A DNA stretch of 64,000 bases from Guadua angustifolia (GCA_036346375.1 CM070504.1:6569890-6633889); one strand, 5' to 3'. Shown: positions 10,910 through 23,247, numbered from the stretch's first letter. Notes: a model not told the origin generated them from the letters alone. A program made the numbers and translations.

Positions 10910-11890
10910 TCAGCAGCAGCAAACCGGACACCTCACGATGCCGTTCTCGTTGCACTCCGGGCATCGCCGGAACCCCACGGTGCCGCCGTCGCCCAACGGT
11001 TTCTCCTCGTCATCCTGCCAGTCATCCTCGTCCTCCTCGTCCACGTACACCTTGCAGCTGCCGGAGCACACCTCGCAGAGCACGAACCGCACGTCCCCGC
11101 AGGCCTCGCACGCGCCGGCCTCCCCGGGCGCCGCGCTCTCGCACCCTGCCAGCCTCGCCGCCAGCTCCCCTGCCTCGTGCAGCCGCTTCAACTCCTCGGC
11201 GTTGCCCACGATCTCCCCGTCCACGAACAGGCTTGGCAGGATGGGCGCAGCCGGCGCCCAGCACTTGGCGAGGGCGCCCCTGAGGCCGAGGAGGCCGTGG
11301 AGCTCGTCGCGGAAACCGCGGTGCATAGACAGGTCGCGCTCGTCGACGCGAACGCCGTAGCCCTTGAGGATGGCGCGCGCCAGGCAGCAGTTTTCGTGCG
11401 TGGCGCGCACCCCACGAAGCGACGTGAAGTAGAGCACGGCCTTGCGCGGCGGCCCCTTGCTCACCTTCTCCTCGCCGTTCACGACCGCATGAGCCATGGG
11501 CATGGGCAGCGGTGTGACCTTGGAGGACGCGGCGAGCTCCTGCGGAACAGTGGTGATCGGGAAAGAGAAGGAGTGGCGCGCGGCCAGAGCCGGCGAGTGC
11601 TCCTCGAGGCCGGCCATGAGCGCCCACGTGTCGATGTCCTCGGGCTCGTTGGGCGGCGTCATGATCGGCGTGCACTGCGCCATCCTCGTGGGCGCGCGCG
11701 CGGGGGTGGCCTCCGGCCCCCGCGGCCCGGCCTTGTCGAGCTCGAGAGAGCCAAGCGTGGACGACGTGAGGCGCACGACGTGGACGCCGGCGTCACAGCG
11801 GGCGGGGAACGACTGGCTGCGCGGCAGCGCGAGCGGCGACGGGCAGTGCTGGAGGTCGTGCCTGGCTTGCCTGGACGTGGTGCAACCCAT
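10910..11890 (-). CDS. Glutaredoxin-domain protein with C-terminal CxxC zinc-binding-like tail
   Basis: Intronless gene, 326 residues, plant-specific family of the At5g39865 kind. The ATG at 11890 is chosen because the frame upstream opens only with TTG and because it gives MGCTTSRQAR, an N-myristoylation/palmitoylation-type start. Residues 149-250 form a glutaredoxin-like fold: strand KAVLYFTSLRG, helix ENCCLARAILKGYG, then ILPSLFVDGEIVGNAEEL with the cis-Pro and GG-like turn. The canonical CPYC active site is absent; only paired Cys (168-169) occur, so redox activity is uncertain. The tail has four CxxC pairs (261, 272, 310, 321), resembling the zinc fingers of DnaJ/BSD2-like proteins, split by an acidic stretch. 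Possible role: membrane-anchored redox or metal-binding adaptor; this is inference. Confidence 0.9.
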   Translation of the reverse strand: MGCTTSRQARHDLQHCPSPLALPRSQSFPARCDAGVHVVRLTSSTLGSLELDKAGPRGPEATPARAPTRMAQCTPIMTPPNEPEDIDTWALMAGLEEHSPALAARHSFSFPITTVPQELAASSKVTPLPMPMAHAVVNGEEKVSKGPPRKAVLYFTSLRGVRATHENCCLARAILKGYGVRVDERDLSMHRGFRDELHGLLGLRGALAKCWAPAAPILPSLFVDGEIVGNAEELKRLHEAGELAARLAGCESAAPGEAGACEACGDVRFVLCEVCSGSCKVYVDEEDEDDWQDDEEKPLGDGGTVGFRRCPECNENGIVRCPVCCC

Positions 11891-12072
11891 GATGGTTGAT
11901 GGCAATGCACAACGGCAACGGCAGTGCCAAACGGGCAAATGCGACGAGTGTGAATGTGTGTGTGATCAATTAGCTAGGAACATATATACTACTTTTGAGG
12001 GTTTACTTCCAAGTAGTGGATGGATGAGCTGGATGCTAATGTATGGAGAATGGGGTTTCTGGGGTTTAGGAT

Positions 12073-12082
12073 CTTATATATG
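12073..12082 (-). promoter_or_regulatory. Probable TATA box of the glutaredoxin-like gene
   Basis: On the minus strand the sequence reads CATATATAAG, about 185 bp upstream of the ATG at 11890. This is a plausible distance for a plant TATA box with a ~150-nt leader. Confidence 0.5.
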
Positions 12083-13123
12083 CCTTTGGGGAGATAAAAG
12101 TAGTAGGAGATATGTGTTAAGATGTAGTGTATGATTATTTAATTTGTCTAATACTTGACCTAAAAAGAATAACAATAATTGGTTTTGGAACATTCTTTTC
12201 TGAAAGTAATGGTTTTGGAACATTCACACTTGAGAGTTTGGAGGGAAATTCAAATGTTAGTGGGTCATTTTTTTTGTGACTAGGACTGGCCTTCATTTTT
12301 GTTGATATCTTAATACTGTACCGCCTTTCAAGTTGTTTGCATGCATCAAAATGCGCGCAAAGATGTTTAACTTTGGTTACTTGGTTTCGGACCTAATGAA
12401 ATTTGAAGATGAGCATAAATTCACCTACAATTTTGCTGTCGGCACGAGATTATCACTATTGAATTCAACATTGGTTAGGGTCTTCTTGGCCAAACATTAC
12501 ATTTCTCCTGTGTTGCATCTTTTCTTCTTTTGCATCACCTGTCCCCTTGATTCTAGGGCCCTGTTCGCAGGGGCGCTGGCTTTGGAGCTTTCGTTGTGTT
12601 GCGCTTGCACACAGATAGATATGCGCACGCAACTTTAGGCGCAAGCTAAAGGTTTGTATATAAAAGAAACTAGTTAGAGATGCGCCAGGAGAATTTTGAT
12701 AGAGTGATCGGATGGCAAAATCAACCTTCACGGTGGAGGTCATTTTCCCTTTGATGGAACCCCAAAAAAATCTTAGGAAAATCGAAATAACAAAAATTTT
12801 AGAATTCGCGGGGATCTTTTCGACGAAATGACGAGGAAGAACAAGATTTTATGGAATTTACGAGCTTTCTCACGAAAACAAGGATTCAAGACCCAAGGGG
12901 AATTTCCAAAACGACGGTTTTTTTGGAAAAGGGTTCGGTCCGGAGCTAGATACGAATGTGTGTAACCATGAGGGTTTTGCTGTAAAAGAGCCGAGGAGGG
13001 TCTGAACATAATTTTAGAATTCATGGGTTTTTTTGCAAAAGAGTTATTGGAGGATCTAAACGTAATTTCAAAATTCATGGGGACTTATCTGCAAAAATGC
13101 AAGCAAAAAATATATGGTCCTTA
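12083..13123. other. Spacer with a possible retroelement leader fragment
   Basis: No gene seen. Read on the minus strand, 12770-13090 is a string of short phrases ('ccctcatggttacac', 'aaaaaaccgtcg') of the same style as 63640-63990 on the plus strand. This may be two fragments of one dispersed non-coding repeat, but I could not align them well. Confidence 0.3.
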
Positions 13124-13742
13124 GAGCAACTCCAATCCAAATCCCTATATTTTTCCCCTAAATCACACATTTAGGGGTAGTGTAAAAATTAGAGGCACTC
13201 TATATCAAATTTGTCTCCAACTCACGCTCCCTATTACTCACCCCTATTATTTATCTAAACATTATTATTACCCTACACCCATGAATTATTATTTTAAGAT
13301 AAACTATGGTTTTAAATGGTTGCGCTTTTTTAAAGGTGCCATGAACTAGTCATGTGAACTAGTATTATACAATCGAGTAGTAGAAATTTTTCATGCATCC
13401 TTGCATGTAGGATTATTTACAAAAAATAGAAATTAATGCAAATTATGGTTTTGAATGGTTGTGTTTTTTATGATGCCATGAACTAGTCGTGTGAATTAGT
13501 ATTATAGGTAGAGATTTATTCGTGCATGCTTGCGTGTAGGATTATTTACTAAAAATAGAAATAATGAATAAAAAATATTGAAGAAAATAGTAAGGGGAAC
13601 GAGAAAGCTCCTAGATGTAAGGGTGAGAAGGAGTCTCCCTAGAATAGGGGTTCCTTATAAGGGTTAGGTTGGAGTTCACATTTTTCCAATTCTCTTTATA
13701 ATTTAGGATAGGGAGAGGTTTAGGGGGTGGGTTGGTTTGCTC
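13124..13742. mobile_element. PIF/Harbinger-like non-autonomous element with internal tandem duplication
   Basis: The ends are GAGCAACTCCAATCC and ...GGGTTGGTTTGCTC, which are imperfect inverted repeats. TTA flanks it on both sides (13121-13123, 13743-13745). Inside, a ~135-bp unit starting 'ctatggttttaaatggttg' (about 13305) is repeated from 'ttatggttttgaatggttg' (about 13443), each carrying 'gccatgaactagtc'. No coding capacity. Confidence 0.65.
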
Positions 13743-14308
13743 TTAGACAAAAGCTGAGGTTTTGACATCCTTTTATCCAGAGGCCCTGGCCCAAAAATCC
13801 TATGTAAATGGGTTAGAAAATTTATGAAAAATCAGAATTTGGTCCAATAACCTATGGGCTAACCCGAGGCTTGGGCCTGAGCGGCCCACCCCTGCTTTCA
13901 TCTCACTTATATATATGGGCCTAAAATCATACATTAGCATGATATAGAGCAGATTCCCATAGCTTTAAGAGATTACGTGTTCTAAACGAGCAAACGAGTG
14001 AATGGAACCAGCTAAGGTTTTGACATCCAATTGTCTCGTTGATATATGGTTCTAAGATCGTATATTAGCGTGATATAAAACGGCAAATCCTAGAGCGCGA
14101 GGCCAACAAGAGTCAATATTGATGAATTTAGGCCCACACTTGATAACTATTGGGCTGTCTGTGCTATTTATGACAGCATGTCGTTCTTTGACTCCAAGAC
14201 CATGCCAGGAAAATTGTTGTGTCCGCACAGAACTAATGCACAGGTCCAGACCCAACTTTGGACAACTTTTTTAACGTGACACGGATTAAGGCTGATGAGA
14301 CGGCGAAT
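13743..14308. other. Intergenic, no feature supported
   Basis: Mixed-composition sequence with no recognisable gene or complete element. Two loosely similar phrases ('tcatacattagcatgatata' near 13930 and 'gtatattagcgtgatata' near 14060) hint at an old local duplication. Confidence 0.4.
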
Positions 14309-14409
14309 GGAAAATATTGTTGGTTTATCCTACATCCGTTAAGAATTTGGGTACCGAATGGTAGTTTATAAATAAATTCAATAAAACAAAAGATACCTTC
14401 ACTATCTAA
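14309..14409. repeat. ~100-bp direct repeat flanking a LINE fragment (left copy)
   Basis: The sequence from 'ggaaaatattgttggtttat' to 'ccttcactatctaa' recurs at 15787-15891 with roughly 90% identity by eye. The two copies bracket the LINE fragment exactly, as a target duplication would, but are far longer than usual for a LINE. Confidence 0.8.
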
Positions 14410-15786
14410 ATATCTTTTTTTTTAATGAACAGCAATATCTGCATTTAAGAAGAAAGCATAGGTACAGCAAAATAAGTTGGAGTCTGAAAACTAGAAATAA
14501 TACAAATAATAGAAATACTACACCAAAAATGATCAACCCTTTGACAGAGAAAATCTTCCGATATCGTGCTGATGCTCCAGCCCCTCATCCCAGGCCGAGC
14601 TTCTGGCGGAGGAGGGTAGAAAAGATGCCTGAAGTTTGGATTATGCAGAACCGACCAAGGTCGATGACATGCCTAAGAAGCCATTCAGTCTGGAGGCCGA
14701 AAACCGCTATTGCAACCTCCAGCCCAGAGGTCATCTAAGCACCTGACTGTTCTCTTCTTTGTTGACCTGTGCCGTGATCGCCTAGATGTGTTATTGACCG
14801 GTGTCTTGTTGCGGATGAAGCTGCAACGCCATCGTCCTATCTTTGATGTCCTAAGAGATGCGGTTGAAAACCAACTGTGCAGAACTATATTTGTTGTTGA
14901 AAATTCTTGTGTTCCTTTCCTTCCAAATATTCCAGAAAAATAGATAAAGGTGCCGTCAACATTTTTTCGTGAGTGACTGGGCACGTTCAGCCGAAGAAAT
15001 CTCCACCATTGACCTGCATGGGATCCTGTCTGTGGAATCTGTGGGCTGGCCCATATCTGTAGGAGAACCTTCCTCCAAACCTATGAAGCAAAGGGACAAT
15101 GTAGTAGGAGGTGCGAGGCTAATTCAGGTTCCGTCCCGCAAAGGAGGCAAGAACCACAGTTTGGCCATCCCTTGGCTGCTAGCCTGTTTGCAGTAAGAAT
15201 TCTGTCTTGAAGGAAAAGCTATGCAAAGAATTTACACTTGCTCTCTGCAGAAGCTTTCCATATTAATCTGTAGTTGTTGTCGAGGGCCGCACCTTTGAAT
15301 TGGACCATGTACGCTGATTTTGCAGAGTACTGTGCGTCTGACGTCTATTTCCAGGCAATGCCGTCCATGGCGTCATGTTGCAGACTGACCTGTCGGATGG
15401 TGTCATAAGAGGAAGAACTCGTACAGCTAGGTGGCATTTGAGATTCTTCGTAGTGGCACAATCCATGAGGCATTGTGCAGCTCGTCAAAAACTGACCTCG
15501 TCCTGGCTCTTGCCAGCCTGAAACAATTCGGCGCAATGTCCTTAGGCGAAGTCCCGTTGAGCCATGGGGTAGTCCAGAACCTCGCCTTCCTGCTGTCTCC
15601 TAGCAAGACAAAAATACTTGCATGGAATATCGATCGATCGATATCGCTATAGGGCATATCCATTTCTACCCACAACCTTTGCTGATTTTTCCACTCATGT
15701 CACAACCATTGGAGCCTTAATGTCCGACCGAACAGCTCAAAAGTCCTTCAGGCCAAGCTCCCTGAGGTCAATAATAGGGGGGAAAA
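14410..15786 (-). mobile_element. 5'-truncated, degenerate LINE (non-LTR retrotransposon) fragment
   Basis: It lies antisense. On the plus strand it begins with a T-run (14413-14422), the complement of a poly(A) tail. Minus-strand translation of 15427-15675 gives LLGDSRKARFWTTPWLNGTS followed by DIAPNCFRLARARTRSV, typical of the region after the reverse transcriptase (zf-RVT region) in plant L1-type LINEs. The frame is interrupted by stops and shifts towards the 3' end. Only the C-terminal part of ORF2 and the 3' region remain. Confidence 0.75.
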
Positions 15787-15891
15787 GGAAAATATATATT
15801 GTTTGTTTATCCAACATCTGTTAAGAATTTGGGTACCGAATAGTAGTTTACAAATAAATTCAATAAAACAAAAGATACCTTCACTATCTAA
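15787..15891. repeat. ~100-bp direct repeat flanking a LINE fragment (right copy)
   Basis: Second copy of the 14309-14409 sequence, sharing 'ttaagaatttgggtaccgaa' and 'aataaaacaaaagatacctt'. Confidence 0.8.
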
Positions 15892-18383
15892 CTTTGCGTC
15901 AAGAATAGAGTTAGATTTTCGGACCGACGTATCACTTAAAAAAAAATCTCGATGAACTGATCATATAGGACCAATGGAGAAAACATAGGGTTACGCAAGC
16001 GAGTGTTGGGAACCCATTGCATGTTTTGCTCTAGGGCCGCGAAGCAACGAAGAAAACCGCCGACGGCAAAGCTGCGTGTTGACACTCGATAACCCTTTGA
16101 TGACGTAGAAAAGAAAAAAAATAATGAATCTTGGATCGATCAAGATAGAAAAAGCAAGGGGAGTTGAGACGAACATGCATGCCAGAAGATGTGGTTGGCA
16201 CGTTAAGAGTGGGAGGATGAGAAGGTTCCAAACGGCCTGGTGTACACACACTCACTACCGTGCCAAAAATATATATATATATATATATGCAAGTCGTTAG
16301 CTATGCGCACAAGTATGTACGTACCCCTACAATGCACGTGCACATGCATTTGTTCCCCATTGTCGATGTATTATATATCGGGAGAGATATTCTTCACCTG
16401 CTTTCCCTTTCTTCTATGTCCATTTATATATGTGGGGTTCTGGAACGCGTACTCCCCTCTTATCTGTACAACATCCACTGCGATGTTAATTAAGCCATTA
16501 CCGAAGATATCCCCCAGGCTGCCGACTCGACGTCGAAAGCATATTATCCTGTTGTTCAGAGCCTAGATTGTTTGGAAGCGATGCAAAAGGGAAGCCGTCG
16601 ACAATGTGGATTTGGACGTACGCGCCGATCGAAGCCTCGATCCATCCACCTCATTTGCGAACATCTCTTCTCATGGACATCGCGGCGTTAACCTGGTGTG
16701 ATAATTTAGTGGGAGCAATCACCTAGATGTAATCTTGTAACACCCAAACCCAACATTGTCCAGAATGTCACATCTAACTTTTCATTTTTGAATTAAAATC
16801 GTCTTTCATCTAATCCCCCTCCTCCTTTACTTCCTTTCCCCTTACTTCTTTCTTTATATATATTTCACTTTAGATCCTTAGACCAAACACAGGGTATTAC
16901 AAATTTAAACCGTCTCCCTTCCTCAATACTGTTTTCCTTCTCCGGCCAGTTCCTTGCAACGCCTACCTCTTGTAAAATTTTGAGATCTTGATATAATGAA
17001 GTCGTTCAGGAGGGTAAACCCCTTCGTTGCCTCTTCGGAAGAAAATATTTTCCACCTTCTCAGCAGTGTTCTGCGGCATAGATCAAAGCTATGACATGAA
17101 AATATTCTCTTCGAACCCTGCTACATATAGGATGATGATACAGTTAATCCGATTTTCACGTGGCTCGTAAATTAAGCTCATAAAATTCTAGCCAGCCAGC
17201 CAGCATCATGCCCTATATGGAGGGGCATGCATCGACAAGGGCTGAGAGAGATATTAGAAGGAGATTTTTTTTAAAAAAGGAGAGACTAGTGCATTTGAGC
17301 ATGGCTTGAGAGAGAGAGAGGGGGGAAGGGAGGGACCAAGGGGGAAAGGGACCAGAGGATGCATATGCTGAAATGCATTAGGATCTCCCCTAACTAACAA
17401 GGCCATGTGCTGGCCTTCCAAAGGCCAACTAGCGCCAGGGCCACCAGGCTAGCACTAGCAGGGAGCGCGGGAAACGCCGGGCCCACCTCGAGTAACCACG
17501 TACATTGCAAGTCTCGCTGTGCGTGGGGCCTACCCTTCCCCCCTCCCCCCCTCTCTCTCTCTGTGTTGCGTCTGTGTGCATGCGTACATCTAGCTCCATC
17601 GCTAGCTAGCTCCTCGATCGAACTCTCCAAGTAACAGCATTAGCGTTTATTGAAAGCCGTAGCGACGCCCAAGGACACGTGCACGTACAAATCTAGCGTG
17701 GTAATGTATGTGCAAGTACGCAACTTGAGGAAGCGGGATCATGCCACACAGATCAGCTAGCGGTTGAACAACACGGCACTGACATGGGCCGGATCGATCT
17801 AGCCGGCCGCCGGCCACATGCGCGATCGACGCGGTGCATCCCGCGCGCGCGTGGTGCGTATGTCGTCCCTCTCTCCGCCATGTATTTCTTGTGTCCGTTT
17901 TTTTCCCCTTCTGTTTTCCTAACGAGGGGGCTAACGCAAGCCACAATCTGGCCAGCATCACCCATATGCGAGTCCGGATTGGCGTGCATGGCTGGATCGA
18001 TCCATCGCCTCGCCTATGAGTCCTTCAAAACAAGGGGCTGCTGTCTGGTGGGGTGCTCTTTACATTTCGGATGGACGATGTTGCACGAGACAGAATCGTA
18101 TATGAATGGTACTCCAGTTTGTAATGTATGTTTATCTAGGAAATAAGAATTCAACACTGGACGTGATGTACTGACTACTGATTACCGGAATCGATAGTTC
18201 TCGAGGATAAATTATGATTGACTTTACATCTCCTCTCCCCAACCTCACCCCCACACACATATATATGCTAACATACACTGAGAGTAGAATAACCTGTTCT
18301 ACGCTTCATCGCCTTCCGTGGGTTAAAAGCCATGTCCCAACTTTGTCAAATAAAACCCACTGACTCCCACCTCTATCAATTAC
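15892..18383. other. Intergenic spacer
   Basis: No gene is supported. It contains an (AT)n microsatellite at about 16268-16288, GA-rich runs near 17309-17330 and a CT run near 17550-17562. Small open frames here have no recognisable domains. 17640-18060 contains many short palindromic restriction-like motifs but no clear function. Confidence 0.4.
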
Positions 18384-21300
18384 CACTACTACAGAGAAGG
18401 CTATTACAAACGGTTCAAAAACGTCATCACATGTTTGAAAACATCATCACAGATGGTTTTCTGAATCGTCACTAAGCATGTATCAGTGATATTACGGCAC
18501 ATATCACAGACGTTTTTTAATTAGAACCATTTGTGATATATGTTGATCACAGACGATTTTTAAATAGAATTGTCTGCGCTATGTTTTTTCCATAACCCTA
18601 TTGGCAAAACTTCCATGATTAGTATCTGTTGTTTGAAATTTTATTCTCCTTAGATATTTCTATAACGATATTTATAAGGCACAACCAGTTATAGATTTTG
18701 TAATTGAATATAAAAAATCCTAGCTGCATCGAGGAAACAACTTGTCTGATGAGGATGGTCTTAAAATATGAATATTTGTAGCACTTTCATCCCTTTTCTA
18801 TCCTAATATTGATGAATTCTAAGAAAAATCCAATTCCATCCACAATCCATTTTGAAAGTTGTCATACTCTAATTTATCTTCCGCTTCATCAACATCTCCA
18901 AATGAGAATACCATAGACAACCTATTTTCACTTCGGTCTTATGTATGAATAGGACCAGTGGAAGCGATAAATCAGAACATGACAACTTTCAAGATGAACT
19001 ATACTTTCATGATGAACTATGGATAGAATTAGATTTTGCCTTGGAATCCATCAATATTAGAATAAAAAGGTGATGAAAGTGTTATAAATGTTCATATTTT
19101 AATACCATCCTCATCAGACAAGCTGTTGCCTTGATGCATCTAAGATGTTTTGTTATTCAATTATAAAATCTATAACTAGTTGTGCTTTGTAAATCTCATT
19201 GTAGAAATATCTAAGGATAGAAAATTTTGAACAACAGATACTAATCATGAAAGTTCTGCCAAAAGAGTTAGAAAAAAAATCACAGATGCGAACGAATCAA
19301 TCGGGCATGTCCTTTACTTGTTGTTGGGCACTGTTTTTGGCATTTCACGGTATTTCATTTTGTAGTTGTGCTCTTGAGGTATGAAGGCAACATGGTATTC
19401 GAAATCAAAGTGATAATTGAACTTCATGTTACCTTTATATATATCTTAAGAGTATAACGTCACCTTAAAAAATGCAATGAAAATACAAAAACTGTGACCA
19501 ACCATAAGTAAAGAACATGTGTCCCATTGATTCATCTCGAGGTCCTTAATATGACAAACGCATGAATTGTTATCCTCAACAGCGCATAAACAAAAACATA
19601 CTTTATAGAGTTGTTATTTATCAACAAGTTCAGTAATAGTATCTAAGTGTTCTTCTAGTGTATGGGTATTCAGCAATCATAATCATACCAAACTAACCAT
19701 TCATGTATTAAGGATAATGTCAGGTGATAATACATTAGCAAGCTATGGTACCATAAATATCAACAAGCATATATTGAGAATCAACTTTATTTGATATATC
19801 AACACAAAAAGACCTTAGAGCTTTTCCATATCTGCTATCATATATACCATAGCTTCTGTAGCAGAGGCTTTTCGATTCTTCTTTAAGTTCCACAACTCCA
19901 GCACAATGCATTTGTTTGACACCAATAACAGATTGATTTCCAGTCATATTTCTTAATCCCTACAAAAGCGATCATGTTGTTGTGAAAAAGTTTCTTGGTA
20001 TATTATCAGTAACCATGTTGAATTAAATAATAGAAATCTTTACATTACCTCTATAAGTTTAGCTTTGGCTCCTTTTAGCTCTGTATTCGTCCTGCGGTTC
20101 TTAATGATGAGTGTCGTGTTAATAGATTTAATGTCTTACAATTTGTCATCTATGCCTTTTAGTTTTTCTTTTATCTCATAAATCTATTCTGTTAATTCAG
20201 ACTTTCTCTTCAGTTGTTATATCTCCGACTCAAGTTTTTGTTTTGCATCCAACAGGTTTTCTATGTCGTCTATCTTACCAAATCAATTTTCATTCTTGCC
20301 AATTAATTTAGATCAGAAACAAAATGATGTTCTCACTTATCAGAATAATAGATTGATCAAAGTAGTGGCAATGAGAATTTCAATATCTTGCATAAAGTAG
20401 ATTTACAAGAAATTTACTATTAGGGATGTTCAAAATGATCAAAGTAGTGGCAATGAGAATTTCAATTTTCTTGTATATTACAAACCATACATATATTACA
20501 ATCCACATGAACAACAATCACAAATACAAAAAAAGAGTGTAAGAGATCGTCACGGATATTACATTTAACTAAACTCAATCATGCCTAATCACCATAAAAG
20601 TGTTCTAGCAGCATCAAAGTTGTAGATAAACTAAATTATGCATGCATACCCTAGGTAGATATCGATCTTTTATGTACTTTGTTTACTATCAAGCCTAATC
20701 ACCAAATTTGGACATGAGTTAATTCGATTTTGCCATCTTCCAATCTACACATTGGCATTTATCTGCAACCATTCTGCACGCATGCATGCCTTTATATTTT
20801 TAGACCCAAGATCAAAGGATAAAATCGAGGTTCACAGTGAAACAATATTGAAGGATAAACTAAACTATGCACACACGCATGTCATGGGTTAGAGAACGAT
20901 CTTTTGTGTACTTTGTTTACTATCTTAGCAATCGCCCATACAAATCACAAGATAAGAATCCATAAGGACACAGGGACTCACAGAATCAAACGGAGCACGG
21001 GCTCAAGGGGAGGAGGAGTAGGTCGCCGAGGGGGAGGAGTGGAGGACGCTAGGAGGAGGTTCGAGAGGGAGGTCGCGGAGAAGGAGGTTGTGAGGAGGAG
21101 GTCGCCGAGAGGGAGGACATCGGGGAGCTAGGGTTTGGGGAGGCAAAACGTGCTAGGTGCTAAGATCTGCGTGATTAACCTCGATATGTTTATACAATGG
21201 TCTTAGTCATATCACAGACGGTTTGTGGGTAGAACCATCTATAATAAACTGATATTACAGACAATTCATGGTAAGAACCGTCCGTGATAGTTATCACAGA

Positions 21301-21451
21301 CGGTTCTTCTAATCACGAACCGTTTGTGATATCAGTATTTTTAAAACTTAGACGGTCGCGCTTGAAAACCGTCTATGGTTATCTTCAACACAGATGATTT
21401 TTGAGAACTGTCTGTGATGAAACGTCTAATATAGACCTTTCTGTAGTAGTG
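18384..21451. mobile_element. Non-autonomous CACTA (En/Spm) transposon, 3.07 kb
   Basis: The ends are CACTACTACAGAGAAGG and, inverted at the right end, CACTACTACAGAAAGG. The 3-bp target duplication TAC lies at 18381-18383 and 21452-21454. Subterminal regions carry many direct and inverted copies of a short 'cacagacggtt'-type motif (18400-18570 and 21190-21420), as expected for transposase binding in CACTA elements. No transposase frame was found. The interior holds a long hairpin (18581-19279) and a purine-rich GGAGG tract near 21000-21130. Confidence 0.9.
18581..19279. repeat. Long imperfect hairpin inside the CACTA element
   Basis: The left arm (about 18581-18887) and right arm (about 18961-19279) are reverse complements over ~300 bp with a ~73-bp loop. 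Matching pairs include 'gaaagttgtcat' with 'atgacaactttc' and 'tgtctgatgaggatgg' with 'ccatcctcatcagaca'. If transcribed, it would fold into a ~300-bp stem suited to dicing into small RNAs. Confidence 0.8.
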
Positions 21452-21454
21452 TAC

Positions 21455-22866
21455 TTACATTTTTTGTGCTAAAATGATATAACAATTGTCTAGCTTAGGT
21501 ATAGTAAAGTTAAACTTTTGACATAGTAATTATTTTTTACAATGTAAAAACTTATTCAACGTGGATCCTTTTTTTTTGTTAAGCACATTTTTTCTCAGCA
21601 AAATGATACAAATGGATTGTAAATAGAATAAATGGTTTATGAGATATCATTATTCAAACTTTGCAATTAACTGACATTTCTCTCTCTATATGCCCATATG
21701 TGCTCACCATAATAGTAAAATCTAACAATGCATCCATTAAATTGCAGTTTATTTAGTAGTAACTTTGTTCTATTTCATATTGCCACTATCACGCGGTCAT
21801 AATGCGTCACGATGAGGTTCGGAGTAAAATCTCAAGGCATGACCAGTAAATTGGAGTGCATTTAGCAGTAACATTGATTTGTTTCATATTACCGCTATCA
21901 CACGGCTATCATGCGCCACTGTGAGGTTCGATAGTAAGATCTAACAATATATCTAGTAAATTGGAGTGTATTTGATAGCAAAATCTCATTTATCTAACAT
22001 TTATTGATGAGATTCATATCATTATATTCTTCTCGTCATCAGAATGCTATCAGAGAAAACCGTTTTTGAATCAAAGCTGCTAATAAAAAGTTGTAGCTAA
22101 ATCAAAGAAAAATAATTTAGTATAAACAAGGAGCCATATTTATTAATTGGTTGGCTACAGAAACTAATTGGCTTAGTCAACATGCGAAATGGGAGTACGT
22201 GGGGTGGTTTGGACGTGCTCTTATGGCCAGCATACATGTAGAATAATAATTATTCTACGCTTGTATAAGAATAACGCTTCCATGTCTGTGTGTATATATA
22301 TCTTGCTACTGAGAAATTCTCATGCATGTAAAGCATAACTTCATTACTGCACTGCACGCCTGTGATGAAGCGAGACACAATGCTCATTTGATCATCAAGT
22401 TTGGAATGATGTATAGATTATCATTGTGGTCATCATCAATGTCGTAGTTTTCAGATTCTTTGTCAATTTCTAGAACTATATATTTCATCCTACATATGGA
22501 GGCTGGAAGGGGATGTAAGATTTTTCATTAGTTTATTTCACTCACCTTTCTTCTTCCTTTTTTAAAGAAAGAAAAAAGGCGTAAAAAAGTTGAGAAAAAG
22601 GGTAGCAAGAAATATATAGATAATAGCTGCGGCATAAAGGGGAAAAAATGAAGGAACAGTAGAAGCTACTATCCTACTCATCTTGAGGGTTTGCTTTTGG
22701 GAAGCATGGTCCTTTGTGGTACACTTTGCCGGAAGGTCATTTTACTAAGCAATGTGCATGTCAATATTGTCTACTGGTAATTTTTTTAAAAAACTGTTGT
22801 ATAGAATAGCAACTTTAATTAGAACCCTTTTAATTTTTCCATACCGCAGCAATATGTGCTAGCTAA
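21455..22866. other. Intergenic spacer, AT-rich
   Basis: No gene seen. A ~120-bp phrase is repeated imperfectly: 'gtttcatattaccgctatca' (about 21878) resembles 'atttcatattgccactatca' (about 21772), each followed by a 'cac(g/t)gtgaggttcg'-like stretch. This is an old tandem duplication. Confidence 0.4.
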
Positions 22867-23247
22867 GAACCTGTTTGGAGGGTTACGGCTAGGCTAAAAG
22901 TTGCTTTTAACTTGTTGAGCTGTAAAGCAGCTGTAATTGACGGCTGTGGTTTTTCTTGATATGTCATTTGGCAAACTGGCTGCTATAATTGTAGCTTTTT
23001 TTGGGGGGGCAACCGAGTGAGGAGGCAGCAACCGAGCGAAGCACATCGACGACCGAGAGGAGAGGTGATGCAGAGGCGGCGAGGAGGGAGGCGGAGCGAG
23101 CGAGGTGGGAAGCAATCGAGCGAAGTCACAGCTGAAAAGTTTCTCCCCAACAACTATAGCTTTGGGGGTACTTTTGTTATAGCTTTGCGGCTATACTGTT
23201 TAAAGTGATTTTGGCCGAAAGCTGAAGCACAACCCCCAAACAACCTC
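22867..23247. mobile_element. Tourist-like MITE upstream of the HD-Zip gene
   Basis: The ends are GAACCTGTTTGG and, inverted, GAGGTTGTTTGG. TAA flanks it on both sides (22864-22866, 23248-23250). 381 bp, non-coding, with a GC-rich middle (GAGGAGGCAGCAACCGAGCG). It ends about 270 bp before the HD-Zip start codon, so it may sit in the promoter. Confidence 0.7.

Noticed and set aside
10709..11899. 396-codon open frame on the plus strand
   Set aside because: Exactly antisense to the GC-rich glutaredoxin-like gene; an open frame opposite a high-GC3 coding region is expected by composition, and it has no recognisable domain.
11891..11938. 16-codon upstream extension of the glutaredoxin-like frame
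   Set aside because: It opens with TTG rather than ATG, and the ATG at 11890 gives the typical MGC acylation start.
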